A stretch of DNA of 64,000 nt from Apostichopus japonicus (taxonomy: Eukaryota > Echinodermata > Holothuroidea > Aspidochirotida > Stichopodidae). The DNA lies in contig NC_092576.1 in assembly GCF_037975245.1 (NCBI RefSeq), positions 27,295,611 through 27,359,610 of the forward strand, read 5' to 3'. A program made the position numbers and the translations under genes. Below, in pieces: positions 59,092-64,000 of the stretch. Below the pieces are notes generated by a model. That model did not search any database, had not been told where the DNA came from, and saw nothing but the letters and a program-made list of their open reading frames with translations. Position 1 is the first letter of the stretch, and each line of letters opens with the position of its first letter.

Positions 59092-59201
59092 GTCAACTTG
59101 GAGGGTACCCTGAGTCATTACTTCAACTTGGAGGGTACCCTTAGTCATAACTTTATCTTTGAGGGTACCCTTAGTCATAACTTTAACTTGGAGGGTACCC
59201 T
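59092..59201 (+). repeat. 30-bp minisatellite starting at the SNRPC exon 4 donor, left part
   Basis: Nearly four copies of TCAACTTGGAGGGTACCCTT plus AGTCATTACT, starting at intron position 5. The array is interrupted by the element at 59206-60945 and resumes at 60950. Confidence 0.9.
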
Positions 59202-59205
59202 TTAG

Positions 59206-60945
59206 GCTTGCACGGTAAACCGGTTTTAGTACCGAAACCGGTTTTTTCCGACCGAATTTCGGTACTATTTTTTATTTTAAGAAAACCGAAAAACCGAAAA
59301 AACCGGAAAAACCGAAATGTGAATTGCAAATACTGGAAAAAAATCAAAGTTTGTTGCCTTTGGTTTCTCCTATTTACTGTTCTTTTTGCAACATGAAAGT
59401 AAATTGCAACAAGAGAAAGCTTTTCTGATAGACGACATTGTCAGCTACGATAGGCACACGCCATAACCAGTGCTTGAGGGTGGATAGCTAGGCCTAACAT
59501 TAGGCTATGCAGCCCTAATATGCGTGCATCAGTTAGGTGACCTTGTAGTATTGAACTGACCTTGGTGGCCAACGTTAGTAGTTGTGAGAAGTACACACTC
59601 AAACGACGAGATGCAGTTCAAAATAAATTGTTATATCCAACGTGTTTGTCCTCTTTGGGTTGTTCTTATTATTTAACCTCAATTTAACAGTAGAGGTGAT
59701 GGAGAAAATCTTTTCAAACACAATGATCACAGTTCGTGTTCAAAAAATGAACGTTAAAACTTGAAAGGTACATTGCGCAATCCACAATACCATACGGACA
59801 TGTACAGTCGCAGGGGGGGGGGGGGCTCTGAGTTTAACAACTAAGATGCAACAAGTAACATTAGATCAATCACAGGGGGGCTCTGAGTTTAACAACTAAG
59901 ACGCAACAAGTAACATTAGAACAATCACAGGGGGGGGGGGGCTCTGAGTTTAACAACTAAGATGCAACAAGTAACATCAGAACGATCACAGTCCATTGTT
60001 CACAAGAGACACCTGGCGTCAGGCTTGAGCAAGGAAAATTAAAGGAGTAAAAATGTTGCATACATGGCTGGAAATTACAGATGTTGCTGTTGGGACAATT
60101 CTTCTTGTACGCTAATAGATTTTATTTTCTTTGTAAGTTTCCTTTAAACATTTCTTCTTATCAGTTTTCAGACAAGGCGTCTCTCAGTTGGTTTTTCGTT
60201 TACGTTGATGAAACACATGTTTCCAACTTAAACGTTAACAATTTATTTTCTTTACCAACCTAATCCCGCTTTTGCCAGCGATATTTTTCAACTTGTACTT
60301 GAAAGTGTAGACGGTAAATTCTCTTCACTCCTTGAAGAGAAATTTATTTTACCGCCAAGATACCTCGCCAAGATACCACCCGCGAACATGGCTAGAGCCT
60401 CGTGCAATTTGGTACCTTCGAACACTTTGTCAGCCACTACTGAATGAATATATTGGACCAATCACATTGTAAAGTTTGGTTTTACGATCTCAATGGGGTT
60501 TACGCTCGGCCCTCATCTCCGAAAATATAACATATAATATAATATAACATGACCGTGATATTTTTTTCTGAACACAAATTGAACTTCGTGAAGTACAGTA
60601 AACACAAGACAAACGATACGTTTACGTGATGTTTAAACTTTAAGAAAAAAATTCACTAACATTTCTTTTCAACATATTTACTTCAGTTTAGTTAACGTGG
60701 GTTATAAAATGAGAGTCATGAAGGCAGTAACATTTCTTGAATGTATCCTCCTTATTTTAACCCTTCACTGCGAACGAACAGACTTGAACCCGCTGTTGGT
60801 AAAGCTTCAAAAATACGCATCTTAGCAATCGAGATTTGGATGTTTTCAATACAATTCGGGAGGGAAAAAAAAACCGGTTTTTGAGCCAGATTCGGTTTTT
60901 TGCTAGAGAAAAACCGGTTTTAAGTTTTCACGAAACCGTGCAAGC
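59206..60945 (+). mobile_element. 1.7-kb inverted-repeat element inside the 30-bp minisatellite
   Basis: Begins GCTTGCACGGT and ends ACCGTGCAAGC, followed inward on both sides by several AAACCGGTTTT palindromes. TTAG flanks both ends (59202-59205 and 60946-60949), a candidate 4-bp target duplication. The interior is non-coding and holds a roughly 60-bp tandem repeat (59812-59990, GGGGGGCTCTGAGTTTAACA, three copies with G-runs of different length). It is inserted in the 30-bp array, which continues on the right, so the array is older than the insertion. Confidence 0.8.
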
Positions 60946-60949
60946 TTAG

Positions 60950-61058
60950 TACCCTTTGTCATTACTTCAACTTGAAGGGTACCCTTAGTCATTACTTTTA
61001 CTTGGAGGGTACCCTTAGTCATTACTTCAACTTGGAGGGTACCCTTAGTCATTACTAA
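60950..61058 (+). repeat. 30-bp minisatellite, right part
   Basis: Continuation of the array at 59092-59201 after the inserted element, with the same TTGGAGGGTACCCTTAGTCA unit. Confidence 0.9.
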
Positions 61059-63643
<2,585 letters not shown>

Positions 63644-63654
63644 CCATACTGTAG

Positions 63655-64000
63655 TGTTTTGATAATTGCCTTATTGTATTTATAATTGCCGTACCCTAAC
63701 TATGTTTTGATAACTGTTTTACCCTAACTATGTATTGATAATTGCCTTACCCTAACTATGTATTGATAACTGCCGTACCCTAACTATATATTGATAATTG
63801 TCGTACTCTAACTATGTATTGATAATTGCCTAACCCTAACTATGTATTGATAATTGCCTTACCTTAAATATGTATTGGTAATTGCCTAACCCTAACTATG
63901 TATTGATAATTGCCTAACCCTAACTATGTATTGATAATTGCCTTATCCTAACTATGTATTGATAATTGTCGTACCCTAACTGTGTATTGATAATTGTCGT
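63655..64000 (+). repeat. 28-bp minisatellite running off the right edge
   Basis: Twelve or more copies of TTGATAATTGCCTTACCCTA plus ACTATGTA. It begins directly after the 55-bp array. Each unit carries ACCCTAAC, but this is not a telomeric array. Confidence 0.95.

Noticed and set aside
63655-64000. CCCTAAC words in the 28-bp array suggested telomeric repeats at a chromosome end.
   Set aside because: The unit is 28 bp with only one ACCCTAAC per unit and unrelated sequence between; true telomere repeats would be uninterrupted hexamers.

Overview
This is an AT-rich, intron-bearing, transposon-dense window from an animal nuclear genome. It has no operons, no Shine-Dalgarno context and only short open frames. 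The spliced U1-C and RNA polymerase III exons, a tRNA-derived SINE, a CR1/L2-like LINE, a Ty3/gypsy remnant and a DIRS-like remnant fit a marine invertebrate, perhaps a deuterostome such as an echinoderm. That placement is inference. No rRNA, functional tRNA gene or CRISPR array was found.

Left edge to 11.5 kb: a likely 5' coding exon of an unidentified gene leaves the window on the minus strand (107-164). A 2.9-kb DNA transposon (1988-4933, TA-flanked inverted ends) carries a broken two-exon gene. A relatively GC-rich DIRS-like retroelement wreck (about 6.88-11.49 kb) contains a degraded tyrosine recombinase and a large inverted repeat.

11.5-27 kb: mostly non-genic. It holds a gag-like fragment of the same DIRS family, a pair of roughly 370-bp direct repeats, a 15-bp minisatellite, a 78-bp tandem duplication, and two degraded coding fragments of multicopy families (25.4-25.6 and 26.6-27.0 kb). 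The first of these is related to the gene inside the 1988-4933 transposon.

27-41 kb: a 5.5-kb DNA transposon (27720-33201) with long arrays of palindromic words inside both ends encloses a degraded, intron-containing BEN-domain gene. To its right lie a duplicated segment whose second copy is split by 2.4 kb, a tandem duplication of about 320 bp, and a 30-bp repeat that is open on both strands.

41-54 kb: a dead LINE on the minus strand with a SINE inserted in it, a Ty3/gypsy element that has lost its reverse transcriptase, and two non-autonomous inverted-repeat elements.

54.6-64 kb: the only clear host genes, both on the plus strand. Four exons of SNRPC (U1-C) are present; exon 3 has an apparent one-base deletion. 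One exon of POLR3B (RNA polymerase III subunit 2) lies downstream with no other POLR3B exon visible. Three of the five splice donors here have a minisatellite starting within a few bases. At POLR3B the 55-bp repeat is made of the 3' end of the exon itself plus its splice donor, copied about 35 times.
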